Assembly (NCBI RefSeq): GCF_900188095.1
Contig: NZ_FZOT01000018.1
Location: 41,986 to 105,985 of the forward strand
Origin: Noviherbaspirillum humi
GTDB taxonomy: Bacteria; Pseudomonadota; Gammaproteobacteria; Burkholderiales; Burkholderiaceae_D
Direction: 5' to 3'
DNA: 64,000 bases
The notes beneath the pieces are model-generated. The model saw nothing but the letters and a program-made list of their open reading frames with translations. It had not been told where the DNA came from and made no database searches. The position numbers and the translations under genes are program-made. Within the stretch, counting starts at the first letter, position 1, and every line of letters starts with the position of its first letter. This document shows positions 26,739 to 35,889 of the stretch, in pieces.

Positions 26739-26772
26739 TCGGCCGGCTGGTCTGCGGGTATCGGCCGGCCGA
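26739..26772 (+). terminator. Hairpin after ligD
   Basis: TCGGCCGGC (26739-26747) is the reverse complement of GCCGGCCGA (26764-26772), giving a 9-bp stem with a 16-nt loop 6 bp after the ligD stop. There is no T-tract, so it is a possible Rho-independent-like or mRNA-stabilising hairpin rather than a clear terminator. Confidence 0.4.
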
Positions 26773-26936
26773 GTGTGGCAAACGCGACAAAACGAATGTG
26801 TGTCGTTGTCAAAATAGCATTGTTAAATATACAATGTTGTCATTAATGCCATAAAGCAAGGCTGACTGTCATCTTTAGCAGTTGGCTGCCTTCAGTCTCG
26901 ATCCAGAGACATCCATATACTTCTACGGTGTTCACC

Positions 26937-27338
26937 ATGACGCGCTGCTCAACGGCTTTCAACGATGTCCCCCGCATTCCCCTGGGCGAATCCGCGTCCG
27001 GGCCTGTCGTCCCGGGCATGGCGCCCAATTCCGCCATGACGGCCGGTTCCTCTCCCCATCCCCAGTCCTTCGCGGAAGAGGTGGCCAAGATCGAACGAGA
27101 TATCCAGCAGCTTGCCAACCAGTGGGACCTCCACCGAGGCGCGTTGCCGGCAAGCCTGGAGGCGCAACGGCAGGAACTGAGCCGCAAGATCAGCGACCTG
27201 ATCATCGCCGGATGCATGGATGCGATCGGATCGAAACGGCTCGTTGGTCCGATCGTCGCCAACCTCAGCTCGCTCCAGGCCTTCCTGTCCAAGCTGCCTT
27301 CGCTCCATGGCGGAAGCGGGCCGCAGCCGACCGCCTAG
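26937..27338 (+). CDS. Orphan hypothetical protein
   Basis: A possible 133-residue protein with a Pro/Ser/Gly-rich first third (STAFNDVPRIPLGESASGPV) and a helical, charged remainder (FAEEVAKIERDIQQLANQWD, QRQELSRKISDLIIAGCM). The helix-forming composition of the second half makes coding likely. No family is recognised. The upstream 120 bp is A+T-rich, including ATTGTTAAATATACAAT, as in a promoter. No Shine-Dalgarno sequence is visible before this ATG, and a competing frame (26882-27364) overlaps it. It converges with the second PAS-GGDEF-EAL gene. Confidence 0.45.
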   Translation: MTRCSTAFNDVPRIPLGESASGPVVPGMAPNSAMTAGSSPHPQSFAEEVAKIERDIQQLANQWDLHRGALPASLEAQRQELSRKISDLIIAGCMDAIGSKRLVGPIVANLSSLQAFLSKLPSLHGGSGPQPTA

Positions 27339-27446
27339 CATTTCGGATCGGCCGGGAGCGATAGTACCGACCTCGCGCCGACCCCGTCTTCGCCTCCCGG
27401 GGAAAGCGGCTTCAGTCTTCCTGCCGAGAGCGGTTGGGCGCTCGGC

Positions 27447-29963
27447 TCATGGCAGCAAAGCCATTCCCGCCTCGGCTTGCCGTCCCGAGCCAGCCAGTCT
27501 GTTCTCCCATCCTTCCTGCAAAAGCGCCTCGAACGCATTGGGCGCCAGCGGCGCGCTGACGCAAAAGCCCTGGGCTTCGTCGCACGCCTGGCGACGAAGG
27601 AATTCCAGCTGCTCTTTCGATTCCACGCCTTCCGCCACCACCGACAGCTTGAGCGCGTGGGCGAGGTTGATCATTGCCTGCACCAGCTGATCGGGGCTGA
27701 TGCCTTCCGGATGTTCGTGCAGCAGGAAGGAGCGGTCGAGCTTGACGCAGTCGAGCGGAAAGCGGCACAGGTAGGCGAGGGAAGAGTGGCCGGTGCCGAA
27801 GTCATCCACCGCGAGGCGGATGCCGAGCGCCTTCAGCTGCTTCATCATGCTGGCGGCGCGGTCCCGGTCTTCGATCATGCAGGTCTCGGTCAGCTCCAGT
27901 TCCAGCAGCCGGGGCGGCAGCGCGCTGACGCGAAGCGCATCCGCCACCGTCGCCACCAGTTCGGCGCTGCGCAACTGCCGGGTCGAGAGGTTGACCGACA
28001 CCTGGAGAGACAGACCGTAACGGCGGTTCCATTCCTGGGTCTGGCGCGCCGCCTGCCCCAGCACCCAGGCGCCGATCTCGTCGATCAGGCCGGTTTCCTC
28101 GGCCAGCGGGATGAACTGTGCCGGCGAAATCGCCCCCAGTTCCGGATGCGTCCAGCGCAGCAGCGCTTCCATGCCGCCGATCTGCAGCGTGCGCAGATCC
28201 ATGCGCGGCTGGTAATGCACTTCGAACTGGCCGCGCTGCATGGCATGCCGCAAGGCCGACTGCAGCAGCAGCCGGGTGCGGATGGCGGCGCCCATTTCGG
28301 CGGTGAAGAAGCAATAGCTGCCGCCGCCGCCGGCCTTGGCGCGGTAGAGCGCGGTATCGGCGTTCTGCAGCAAAACTTCGCTGCTTTCGCCATCCTGCGG
28401 ATACAGGCTGATGCCGATCGAGGTGCTGCCCTTGATCTCATGCCCGTCCACGCTGACCGGTTCCTCCACCGCGGCGCACAGCTTCTGCGCGATGCGGGTG
28501 GCGGACGTGGCGCCGTACTTGCACTCGGCAACCACCACGAACTCATCGCCGCCGAGACGGGCCACGATGTCGTCGGGACGCACGCTCTGCGTCAGGCGCC
28601 GCGCGATCGTCTGCAGCAGACGGTCTCCGGCCGCATGGCCGAAGGAATCGTTGACTTCCTTGAAGTCGTCGAGGTCGATGAAGAACACCGCCTGCGGCAC
28701 CGCACCGCGCCGGTCGTTCAGGCGCTGCTTCAGGCGCTCGTCGAGCAGCGCCCGGTTCGGCAGCTCGGTCAGCACGTCGCGGGTGGCCAGCCGCTCCAGC
28801 GCGCGCGCCGCCTTCACTTCGGCGGTGACGTCGCGCGAGACGCCGCGGTAGCCGCAGAACAGGCCGTTTTCGCTGAAGGGTTCGCCGGACATCCGGATAT
28901 GCCGCACCATGCCCGGATTGCCCGGGGCCAGGGCCGGATAGGTCACATCGCGGAACGGCCGCCGCTTGACTATGGCATCGATGCAGGCAAGGAAGCCGGG
29001 GTCGTCATGGTCGGCGGTGGTGTCATGGAAGGTGGTGCCGAGCAGCTGCTCGGGCGAAAGCCGCAGCCGGGTGTAGAAGCCGTCCGAGAAAAACGTGAAG
29101 CGGCCCTCGGCATTGGTTTCCCAGTACCAGTCGGAGGACAGCGACGTCAGGCTGCGGAAGCGTTCCTCGCGCCGCACCAGTTCCCGCTCCGCCTCGAGCT
29201 GGGCGGTGATGTCGCGCGCCACCGCGACGATGCCGCTGCGCTCGCCGGTCTTGGCGTCGCGAATGGTGCGGGTGCTCGTGCCGAGCCATACCCAGTGCCC
29301 GAGCTTGTGGCGGAAGCGAAGGTTGATCAGGCGCAGGCGCGACGTGCCGGGGGCTGGCGGCCGGCTGCTCAGGATGAGATCGTCCGGGTGGATGTGGTCG
29401 TAGACCCGGGTGCCGATCAGCTCCTGCGGCCGATAGCCGAGAATGTCGAAGTGCGAAGGCGAAACGTAGACATAGTTGCCGGCGGCGTCGCAGTGAGAAA
29501 TCAGGTCCAGGGCGTTCTCGGTCAGCAGCCGGTGCTCCGCCTCGCTGTGCGCCAGCCGCTTGCGGTCTTCATAGGTCGCGGTGATATCGACCAGCGCGCC
29601 GAGATAACCCGTCAGCCGGCCGGCCGGGTCCAGCCGTGGCGCGGCGCTGCTCAGCATCCAGCGTTCGCTGCCGTCGCTGCGCAGAATGCGGTACTGGACC
29701 TGGTATTCGGCCTGCCGCCGTTTCGCCTCCTGCACCACCGCCGTCACCCGCGGCAGATCCTCCGGATGAATGAAGGGCTGCCAGTCGGCGATGTGCACAA
29801 GGCAAGGCGTCTCCAGTCCTTTCATCGCGCCCGGATTGAGGTACACGCAGCGGCCATCGGCGTCTGCTTCCCAGATGATCATCTCGGCCTCGTCCGTCAG
29901 CCTGCGCGCAAGCATGCGCCGGCTCACGTCGGAGCAAGACGCCATATCGGTTGAATTGGTCAT
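27447..29963 (-). CDS. PAS-GGDEF-EAL cyclic-di-GMP protein (paralogue)
   Basis: An 838-residue cytoplasmic-looking protein. Three PAS domains fill residues about 15-400 (WEADADGRCVYLNPGAM, HRLLTENALDLISHC, WYWETNAEGRFTFFSDGF). The GGDEF motif is intact at 471-475 (ARLGGDEFVV) and the EAL motif begins at residue 599 (EALLRW), with DDFGTGHSSLAYL further on. It shares several near-identical stretches with the larger protein encoded at 6109-9675, so the two are paralogues differing in PAS number. The GAGACAGAA leader precedes the ATG at 29963. Both cyclase and phosphodiesterase activities are possible. Confidence 0.93.
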   Translation of the reverse strand: MTNSTDMASCSDVSRRMLARRLTDEAEMIIWEADADGRCVYLNPGAMKGLETPCLVHIADWQPFIHPEDLPRVTAVVQEAKRRQAEYQVQYRILRSDGSERWMLSSAAPRLDPAGRLTGYLGALVDITATYEDRKRLAHSEAEHRLLTENALDLISHCDAAGNYVYVSPSHFDILGYRPQELIGTRVYDHIHPDDLILSSRPPAPGTSRLRLINLRFRHKLGHWVWLGTSTRTIRDAKTGERSGIVAVARDITAQLEAERELVRREERFRSLTSLSSDWYWETNAEGRFTFFSDGFYTRLRLSPEQLLGTTFHDTTADHDDPGFLACIDAIVKRRPFRDVTYPALAPGNPGMVRHIRMSGEPFSENGLFCGYRGVSRDVTAEVKAARALERLATRDVLTELPNRALLDERLKQRLNDRRGAVPQAVFFIDLDDFKEVNDSFGHAAGDRLLQTIARRLTQSVRPDDIVARLGGDEFVVVAECKYGATSATRIAQKLCAAVEEPVSVDGHEIKGSTSIGISLYPQDGESSEVLLQNADTALYRAKAGGGGSYCFFTAEMGAAIRTRLLLQSALRHAMQRGQFEVHYQPRMDLRTLQIGGMEALLRWTHPELGAISPAQFIPLAEETGLIDEIGAWVLGQAARQTQEWNRRYGLSLQVSVNLSTRQLRSAELVATVADALRVSALPPRLLELELTETCMIEDRDRAASMMKQLKALGIRLAVDDFGTGHSSLAYLCRFPLDCVKLDRSFLLHEHPEGISPDQLVQAMINLAHALKLSVVAEGVESKEQLEFLRRQACDEAQGFCVSAPLAPNAFEALLQEGWENRLAGSGRQAEAGMALLP

Positions 29964-30358
29964 TTCTGTCTCGCTGGCCGATCGCCGGGAGGGATCCGCA
30001 TCAGGCGCCCATCATCTGGAGCCTTGTTTTCCAGCATTTATTTTATTAACTAAGTGCAATATATCCTGACTTTCGGCGGCGCGTTCAACAAGTCGTTTTC
30101 GCCGCGCGTGTTTATACAGTGGCATTGATAATAGTCAATAAATTTCCATGTTGCAATAAAGCTTGCTCTCGCTAAGTCACTGTTTATTCGGCAAATTTGC
30201 GTGGCGAAAATCCCACTTATTGGAACGTTATTCTCTATTGGCTTTTTCTTTTTTTTGATGCAGAATGCGTCAGCAGTCAAAAAAATCCATCTCAAAGGAA
30301 GATGAGGAGACAAGCAAAAGCCCGCATCGCAAGATGCGGGCTTTTCTACTTTCCGGGG
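29964..30358. other. A+T-rich intergenic region
   Basis: Nearly 400 bp of A+T-rich sequence with no convincing gene; an 87-codon minus-strand frame (30050-30313) has no domain and no ribosome-binding site. It should contain the promoter of the minus-strand PAS-GGDEF-EAL gene near 29970-30060. The terminator of the malonate regulator lies at its right end. Confidence 0.5.
30316..30345 (-). terminator. Intrinsic terminator of the mdc regulator
   Basis: AAAAGCCCGCATC (30316-30328) and GATGCGGGCTTTT (30333-30345) form a perfect 13-bp inverted repeat with a GCAA tetraloop. On the minus strand it follows the GntR gene stop by about 15 bp and ends in a T-run; it could act in both directions. Confidence 0.9.
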
Positions 30359-31021
30359 TCAGGCGGTGCGCGGCGCAAGCTGGTTCAGGAAGGCGATCAG
30401 GTCCGCGAAGCGCTCGCCCTGGATCATGATGTGGCCGCGCAGCAGCTCGGCCGTGCGCTCGCCATTGCCTTCGCCGATCGCATCCACGATGGCTTGGTGC
30501 TCGTTGAAGGAATTTCCGATGCGGTCGCGCACCCGCAGCTGCAGGCGGCGGTAGGGACGCAGCCGCCGCCTCAGGATGCGTGCCTGCTCGGCGAGGAAGG
30601 CATTGTGGCTGCCGGCATACAGCGCTTCGTGAAAATCCTCGTTGCGGTAGTAATAGTCATCCGGATCGCGGTTGTCGGCCGCTTCGCGGCAGGCGAGGTG
30701 AACTTCCTTCAAGCGCTGCTGCTCCTCTGGCGACATGCGCCGCGCGGCCAGCCGGCCGCACATCGCTTCCAGCTCCGCCATCACCTCGAACATTTCCACC
30801 AGCTGCTGCGGCGGTATCTCGGCCACGATGGCGCCGCGCCGCGGCCGGATGACGATCAGACCCACCGAGGCCAGCTGGATGAGCGCTTCCCGGATCGGCG
30901 TGCGCGACACGCCGAAGCGATTCGCCAGCTCGGTCTCATCCAGATGCTCGCCGGGCCGGACGGCGCCGGTGGCGATCATCTCCTCGATGGAGTCACGCAG
31001 CGTTTCCGAGCGGTTTTTCAT
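30359..31021 (-). CDS. mdcY: GntR/FCD regulator of the malonate operon, MdcY/MatR-like
   Basis: A 220-residue regulator with an N-terminal winged helix (LDETELANRFGVSRTPIREA, LIVIRPRRGAIVAEI) and a C-terminal FCD domain (MFEVMAELEAMCGRLAARRM, YRNEDFHEALYAGSHN). The ATG at 31021 is preceded by AGGGA. It is divergent from the Bug receptor and mdc genes, and a perfect TCTTGTATACAAGA palindrome lies between them. Malonate loci of Acinetobacter (MdcY) and rhizobia (MatR) use regulators of this type, which release DNA on binding malonate. By analogy this one represses the operon and its own gene. Confidence 0.85.
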   Translation of the reverse strand: MKNRSETLRDSIEEMIATGAVRPGEHLDETELANRFGVSRTPIREALIQLASVGLIVIRPRRGAIVAEIPPQQLVEMFEVMAELEAMCGRLAARRMSPEEQQRLKEVHLACREAADNRDPDDYYYRNEDFHEALYAGSHNAFLAEQARILRRRLRPYRRLQLRVRDRIGNSFNEHQAIVDAIGEGNGERTAELLRGHIMIQGERFADLIAFLNQLAPRTA

Positions 31022-31096
31022 GGCTTCCCTGATCAAATACCTATTTCATTACTTTAATGTGTAACAGCCGCTTGCAAAAGTATTTTTTAAAGCTAT

Positions 31097-31110
31097 TCTT
31101 GTATACAAGA
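31097..31110. promoter_or_regulatory. Operator palindrome of the mdc divergent promoter region
   Basis: TCTTGTATACAAGA is a perfect 14-bp palindrome, 76 bp before the regulator's start and 90 bp before the Bug receptor gene. It matches the form described for MatR/MdcY-type malonate regulators and shares the TGTATACA core with the oxygenase operators at 18.5 kb. Confidence 0.8.
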
Positions 31111-31199
31111 TGGGAGGTAAGGCATAAACAATAACTTTCAATAAAGCAACATAGTCGATAGACTGCGATTTCCATCCAAAACAAAATGAGGAGACAACC

Positions 31200-32168
31200 A
31201 TGGTTTTGAAACGCGTAGTGATGCTTGCGGCCGGTGTTGCCCTGTCCGCTTCCTGTTTTGCCCAATCCGGCTGGCCGGCGCGCCCGATCACCGTCATCGT
31301 GCCCTTCCCGGCGGGCGGCGGCACCGATACCTTCGCCCGGCCGCTCGCTGCCCAGCTCACCAAGCAGCTCGGCAAGCAGGTCATCATCGACAACCGCGGC
31401 GGCGCCGGCGGCACCCTCGGCGCGAATATCGCCGCCAAGTCCACGCCGGACGGCTACACCTTCTTCATGGGCGCGGTGCATCACGCCATCGCCCCGGCCA
31501 TCTATCCGAAGCTGGACTACGACATCGAGAAGGACTTCACGCCGATCGGACTGGTGGCCACCCCGCCGCAGGTGATCGTCATCAACAGCCAGCGCGTGCC
31601 GGTCAACGACCTGAAATCCTTCGTCGACTACGCCAAGAAGAATCCGGGCAAGCTGAACTTCGGCTCGGCCGGCAACGGCACCTCGCACCACCTCGCCGGC
31701 GAACTGTTCAAGCTGCAGACCAAGACCCAGATCACCCATGTGCCGTACAAGGGCGCCGGCCCGGCGCTGCAGGACCTGATGGCCGGCCAGATCGACACCA
31801 TGTTCGATGGCCTCGGCTCCTCCGCCGGCCACATCAAGGCCGGCCGCATCAAGGCGCTGGCGGTGGCGTCGCAGAAGCGGGCGCCCGGCTTCCCGGACAT
31901 CCCGACCGCCGAGGAAGCGGGCGTGCCGGGCTACAACGTCTCCACCTGGTATGGCCTGTGGGCGCCGAAGAACGTGCCGCAGGACATCGTCGACCGCATG
32001 GCGAACGAGCTCAAGACCGCTCTCGCCAATCCGGACATCCAGTCGCGCTGGCACAGCAACGGCAGCGAAGTGCCGCAGATGTACCGCGCCGATTTCGGCA
32101 AGATGGTGAAGTCGGAGATCGACCTCTGGGCCAAGGTGGTCAAGGAAGCCAACGTCAAGCTCGACTGA
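31200..32168 (+). CDS. Bug/TctC-family periplasmic solute receptor, malonate operon
   Basis: A 322-residue receptor with a signal peptide ending SASCFAQ-SGWP near residue 21. Family segments are RPITVIVPFPAGGGTDTFAR, IIDNRGGAGGTLGANIAAKS, DGYTFFMGA and HVPYKGAGPALQDLMAGQID. Bug receptors bind carboxylates and, where studied, pass them to TctAB permeases. This gene is first in the malonate operon, behind the GntR operator, and is preceded by GAGGAGACAACC. The likely ligand is therefore malonate, but this is from context only. No TctA/TctB or MdcLM/MadLM carrier genes are present nearby. Confidence 0.9.
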   Translation: MVLKRVVMLAAGVALSASCFAQSGWPARPITVIVPFPAGGGTDTFARPLAAQLTKQLGKQVIIDNRGGAGGTLGANIAAKSTPDGYTFFMGAVHHAIAPAIYPKLDYDIEKDFTPIGLVATPPQVIVINSQRVPVNDLKSFVDYAKKNPGKLNFGSAGNGTSHHLAGELFKLQTKTQITHVPYKGAGPALQDLMAGQIDTMFDGLGSSAGHIKAGRIKALAVASQKRAPGFPDIPTAEEAGVPGYNVSTWYGLWAPKNVPQDIVDRMANELKTALANPDIQSRWHSNGSEVPQMYRADFGKMVKSEIDLWAKVVKEANVKLD

Positions 32169-32252
32169 TCCGCTCTCCCGGGCGGTCCGGCTGATCGGCC
32201 CGGCCGCCATCCGATTTTCAAACCACAACGCCATTTCTAGCGAAGGAAAGCG

Positions 32253-33920
32253 ATGGGCGCGCCCGAACGCATCTGGAATCATCAGCAAGAGAACCGAACT
32301 CGCCGCCTGCAGCGCGCCGCCGGCACGCTCGGCGCCGACCTCGCCGGCAAGCAATGCCCCGCCGCCCGCATCGCCGACCTGATGCACGCCGTGCTGGAGC
32401 CCGGCGACCGCGTCTGCCTGGAAGGCAACAACCAGAAGCAGGCCGACTTCCTCGCCAGGGCGCTGGCCGCCCTCGACCCGGCCCGAGTCAACAACCTGCA
32501 CATGCTGCAGTCGGTGCTGGCCCTGCCGGAACACCTCGATGTGTTCGACAAGGGCATCGCCTCCAGGCTGGACTTTTCCTTCTCCGGGCCGCAAGCCGCG
32601 CGCCTGGCCAGGCTGGCTTCCGCCGGCAAGCTCAACATCGGCGCCATCCATACCTACCTGGAGCTGTTCGGCCGCTACTTCATCGATCTCACCCCGCGCG
32701 TGGCGCTGGTGGCGGCACAGTCTGCCGACCGCTACGGCAACCTCTACACCGGCCCGAATACCGAGGACACGCCGGCCATCGTCGAAGCCACCGCCTTCAG
32801 GAGCGGCATCGTCATCGCCCAGGTCAACGAAGTGGTGGATGAGCTGCCGCGCATCGACATCCCGGCCGACTGGGTCGACTTCGTGGTGCCGGCGCCCACG
32901 CCGCACTACATCGAGCCGCTGTTCACCCGCGACCCGGCCCAGATCTCGGAAGTGCAGGTGCTGATGGCGATGATGGCCATCAAGGGCATCTATGCCGAAT
33001 ACCAGGTGGAGCGCCTGAATCATGGCATCGGCTTCGACACCGCCGCCATCGAGCTGCTGCTGCCGACCTACGCCGCCTCCCTCGGCCTGAAGGGGAAGAT
33101 CGCCAGCCACTGGGCGCTGAATCCGCATCCGGCGCTGATTCCCGCCATCGAGGCCGGCTTCGTGCAGTCGGTGCATTCCTTCGGCTCGGAGCTCGGCATG
33201 GAAGACTACATCCGCGCCCGCTCCGACGTCTTCTTCGTCGGCCCGGATGGCTCGATGCGCAGCAACCGTGCCTTCTGCCAGGCCGCCGGCCACTATGCCT
33301 GCGACATGTTCATCGGCTCCACGCTGCAGATCGATCTGCAGGGCAACTCCTCCACCGCCACCCTGGGCCGCATCTCCGGCTTTGGCGGCGCGCCCAACAT
33401 GGGTTCCGATGCGCGCGGCCGGCGCCATGTGAGCCCCGCCTGGCTCAAGGCCGGCGAGCAGGCGCGCGCCGGCAGCAACCGCATCCCGCGCGGCCAGAAG
33501 CTGGTGGTGCAGATGGTGGAGACCTTCCGCGAGCACATGCAGCCGGCCTTCGTCGAGCGCCTCGACGCCTGGCAGCTGGCCGAGCAGGCCGGCATGGCGA
33601 TCCCGCCGGTGATGATCTACGGCGAGGACGTTACCCACATCCTGACCGAGGAAGGCATCGCCAACCTGCTGCTGTGCCGCAGCGACGAGGAGCGCGAGCA
33701 AGCCATCCGCGGCGTGGCCGGCTACACCCCGGTGGGCCTGGGCCGCGACAAGCGCATGGTGGAGAACCTGCGCGACCGCGGCGTCATCCGCCGCGCCGAG
33801 GACCTCGGCATCGACAAGCGCCTGGCCAGCCGCGACCTGCTGGCGGCCAAGACCATGAAGGACCTGGTGCGCGCTTCCGGCGGCCTGTACGACCCGCCCA
33901 AGCGCTTCCGCAACTGGTAA
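32253..33920 (+). CDS. mdcA: Malonate decarboxylase subunit alpha (acetyl-ACP:malonate ACP transferase)
   Basis: A 555-residue alpha subunit of normal length. It contains the CoA-transferase-like fold (LEPGDRVCLEGNNQKQADFL, LYTGPNTEDTPAIVEATAF) and glycine-rich GRISGFGGAPNMGSDARGRR. It exchanges the acetyl group on the acyl carrier protein MdcC for malonate, releasing acetate, which starts each decarboxylation cycle. It follows the Bug receptor after about 80 bp and precedes mdcC by 18 bp. AGCGAAGGAAAGCG supports the start. Confidence 0.96.
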   Translation: MGAPERIWNHQQENRTRRLQRAAGTLGADLAGKQCPAARIADLMHAVLEPGDRVCLEGNNQKQADFLARALAALDPARVNNLHMLQSVLALPEHLDVFDKGIASRLDFSFSGPQAARLARLASAGKLNIGAIHTYLELFGRYFIDLTPRVALVAAQSADRYGNLYTGPNTEDTPAIVEATAFRSGIVIAQVNEVVDELPRIDIPADWVDFVVPAPTPHYIEPLFTRDPAQISEVQVLMAMMAIKGIYAEYQVERLNHGIGFDTAAIELLLPTYAASLGLKGKIASHWALNPHPALIPAIEAGFVQSVHSFGSELGMEDYIRARSDVFFVGPDGSMRSNRAFCQAAGHYACDMFIGSTLQIDLQGNSSTATLGRISGFGGAPNMGSDARGRRHVSPAWLKAGEQARAGSNRIPRGQKLVVQMVETFREHMQPAFVERLDAWQLAEQAGMAIPPVMIYGEDVTHILTEEGIANLLLCRSDEEREQAIRGVAGYTPVGLGRDKRMVENLRDRGVIRRAEDLGIDKRLASRDLLAAKTMKDLVRASGGLYDPPKRFRNW

Positions 33921-33938
33921 GACGCCTACAGGACGCAT

Positions 33939-34280
33939 ATGGAAACCCTGACATTTCATTTCGACCGCGGCACCCGGCCGTCCAGCGGCCAGCCGCAGCT
34001 GGTGGGCGTGGTCAGCTCCGGCAACCTGGAAGTGCTGATCGAACCGGCCAGCCTCAACGGCGGCTGTGACATCGAGGTGCGCACCGCCGCCCACGGCTTC
34101 GGCGCCATCTGGCAAGCGGTGATCAGCGATTTCCACGACCGCTGGCAGCTGGCCGACACCCGCATCGCCATCAACGACATGGGCGCCACGCCGGCGGTGG
34201 TCAGCCTGCGCCTGGACCAGGCGGTGGAGACCCTGCTCGGCGGACCGCCCGCGTCGGCACCGACCGGAGGACAGCCATGA
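33939..34280 (+). CDS. mdcC: Malonate decarboxylase acyl carrier protein (delta subunit)
   Basis: A 113-residue acyl carrier protein. The prosthetic-group attachment serine is in LVGVVSSGNLEVL, most likely Ser27, where phosphoribosyl-dephospho-CoA is joined. It carries acetyl and malonyl groups between MdcA, MdcD/E and MdcH. The tail GGPPASAPTGGQP is longer and more Pro-rich than usual. Its last four bases overlap the start of mdcD. Confidence 0.93.
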   Translation: METLTFHFDRGTRPSSGQPQLVGVVSSGNLEVLIEPASLNGGCDIEVRTAAHGFGAIWQAVISDFHDRWQLADTRIAINDMGATPAVVSLRLDQAVETLLGGPPASAPTGGQP

Positions 34281-35176
34281 GCAGCTATCTGGAAGCCAGC
34301 GGCCGCGAGCGCATCCATCAATTGCTGGATGCCGGCACGTTCGAAGAGTTTCTGCCGCCGGCGCGGCGCATCGTCAGCCCGCACCTGGAACAGCTCGATA
34401 CGCCGGTGTCCTTCGACGACGGCGTGGTCATCGGCCGCGGCCGCCTGCGCGGCAGGATGGTGTACGCGGCGGCGCAGGAAGGCGGCTTCATGGGCGGCGG
34501 CGTGGGCGAGGTGCATGGCGCCAAGCTGGTCGGCCTGCTGCGGCGGGCGGTCGCCGACGGCGCCGAAGCCGTGCTGCTGCTGGTGGAAACCGGCGGCGTG
34601 CGCCTGCATGAAGCCAATGCCGGCCTGATCGCGGTCTCCGAAGTCATGCGCGCCGTGCTCGACGTGCGCGATGCCGGCATCCCGGTGATCGTGCTGGTGG
34701 GCGGCGCCAACGGCTGCTTCGGCGGCATGGGCATCGTCGCCCGCTGCGCCAACCGCATCATCATGTCGGAAGAAGGGCGGCTGGCCATGTCCGGTCCCGA
34801 AGTCATCGAGACCGCCAACGGCGTGGAGGAATTCGATTCGCGGGACAGGGCGCTGGTGTGGCGCACCACCGGCGGCAAGCACCGCTACCTGCTGGGCGAC
34901 TGCCACCGGATCGTCGCTGATAACGTTACCGCGTTCCGCGATGCCGCGAGCGACGCCATCGACGAGGCGAAAGCCGGCGAGGTGGAACTGTCGCTGCAGG
35001 AACTGGAGGGCGAGCAGCTGCTGCTGGAGCAGCGCATCCAGCGCTTCGGCGATTGCGCCGACCCGCTCGAGATCTGGAGCGACCTCGGCGTGCCGCAGGC
35101 GAAGAAGATACCAATGCTGGAAGCCGACGCCTTCACTGCCATCGCCAATGCCCACCGCCTTGGAGCCAAAGCATGA
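34277..35176 (+). CDS. mdcD: Biotin-independent malonate decarboxylase subunit beta
   Basis: A 299-residue subunit with a carboxyltransferase (crotonase-like) fold: VVIGRGRLRGRMVYAAAQEG, LLLVETGGVRLHEANAGL and VIVLVGGANGCFGGMGI. With MdcE it decarboxylates malonyl-S-ACP to acetyl-S-ACP in the cytoplasm. A GGAGGACAGCC ribosome-binding site lies within mdcC, and ATGA junctions join it to mdcC and mdcE, indicating translational coupling and fixed stoichiometry. Confidence 0.95.
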   Translation: MSSYLEASGRERIHQLLDAGTFEEFLPPARRIVSPHLEQLDTPVSFDDGVVIGRGRLRGRMVYAAAQEGGFMGGGVGEVHGAKLVGLLRRAVADGAEAVLLLVETGGVRLHEANAGLIAVSEVMRAVLDVRDAGIPVIVLVGGANGCFGGMGIVARCANRIIMSEEGRLAMSGPEVIETANGVEEFDSRDRALVWRTTGGKHRYLLGDCHRIVADNVTAFRDAASDAIDEAKAGEVELSLQELEGEQLLLEQRIQRFGDCADPLEIWSDLGVPQAKKIPMLEADAFTAIANAHRLGAKA

Positions 35177-35889
35177 ACTGGAAAGAACTCGTCAACCAGC
35201 TGTTCCCGCAAGGTCATGACATCGCCGAGCGCGAATGCTTCCTGTCCGGCAGCGCCCAGGTCGGGCATCAGACGGTGACGGTGATCGGCACCACCGAGCA
35301 CACGCCGATCGGCATCGAGATCGCGCAGGCGCAGGCGCAGGCGGTGCTGGCCACGGTGCGCGACTATCCCGGCCGGCCGATCGTGATCCTGGTCGATACC
35401 CAGGGCCAGCGGCTGCGCCATCGGGATGAAATGCTGGGCATCAACAGCTACATGGCGCACCTCGGCAAGTGCATCGAGCTGGCGCGCCGGCGCGGCCACA
35501 AGGTGATCGGCCTGGTGTACGACCAGGCGCTGTCGGGCGGCTTCATCACCAGCGGCCTGATGGCCGACGCCTGCTACGCGCTACCGGACGCCACCATCCG
35601 CGTGATGGGCCTGCCGGCGATGGCGCGCATCACCAAGGTGCCGCTGGAGCGGCTCACCGAGCTGGCCAAGGCCAATCCGGTGTTCGCGCCCGGCGCGGAA
35701 AACTACTTCCTGATGGGCGGCGTGCAGGCCCTCTGGCAAGGCGACCTCGCGCAGCAGATGCAGGAGGCGCTGGAAAAGGCGGACCCGCACGACCGGCGCG
35801 CGGCGCTGGGCGAGGAGCGCGGCGGTCGCAGGCTGGCGCATGGCGTGATGCAGGCGGTGATGAATGATGGCATCGCTGGCACGGCATGA
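35173..35889 (+). CDS. mdcE: Malonate decarboxylase subunit gamma
   Basis: A 238-residue partner of MdcD with the second carboxyltransferase half: VILVDTQGQRLRHRDEMLG and GLVYDQALSGGFITSGLMAD, the latter forming the oxyanion-hole loops. The pair makes up the biotin-independent decarboxylase active site. The start overlaps the mdcD stop (ATGA), and its end overlaps mdcG by 26 bp. Confidence 0.94.
   Translation: MNWKELVNQLFPQGHDIAERECFLSGSAQVGHQTVTVIGTTEHTPIGIEIAQAQAQAVLATVRDYPGRPIVILVDTQGQRLRHRDEMLGINSYMAHLGKCIELARRRGHKVIGLVYDQALSGGFITSGLMADACYALPDATIRVMGLPAMARITKVPLERLTELAKANPVFAPGAENYFLMGGVQALWQGDLAQQMQEALEKADPHDRRAALGEERGGRRLAHGVMQAVMNDGIAGTA

Noticed and set aside
30050..30313. 87-codon minus-strand frame between the GGDEF-EAL gene and the mdc regulator
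   Set aside because: It lies in promoter-like A+T-rich DNA, runs toward the GGDEF-EAL promoter and has no supporting feature.
31041..34136. Minus-strand frame of over 1000 codons opposite the Bug receptor gene, mdcA and mdcC
   Set aside because: An antisense shadow of recognised malonate genes, without start signal or domains.
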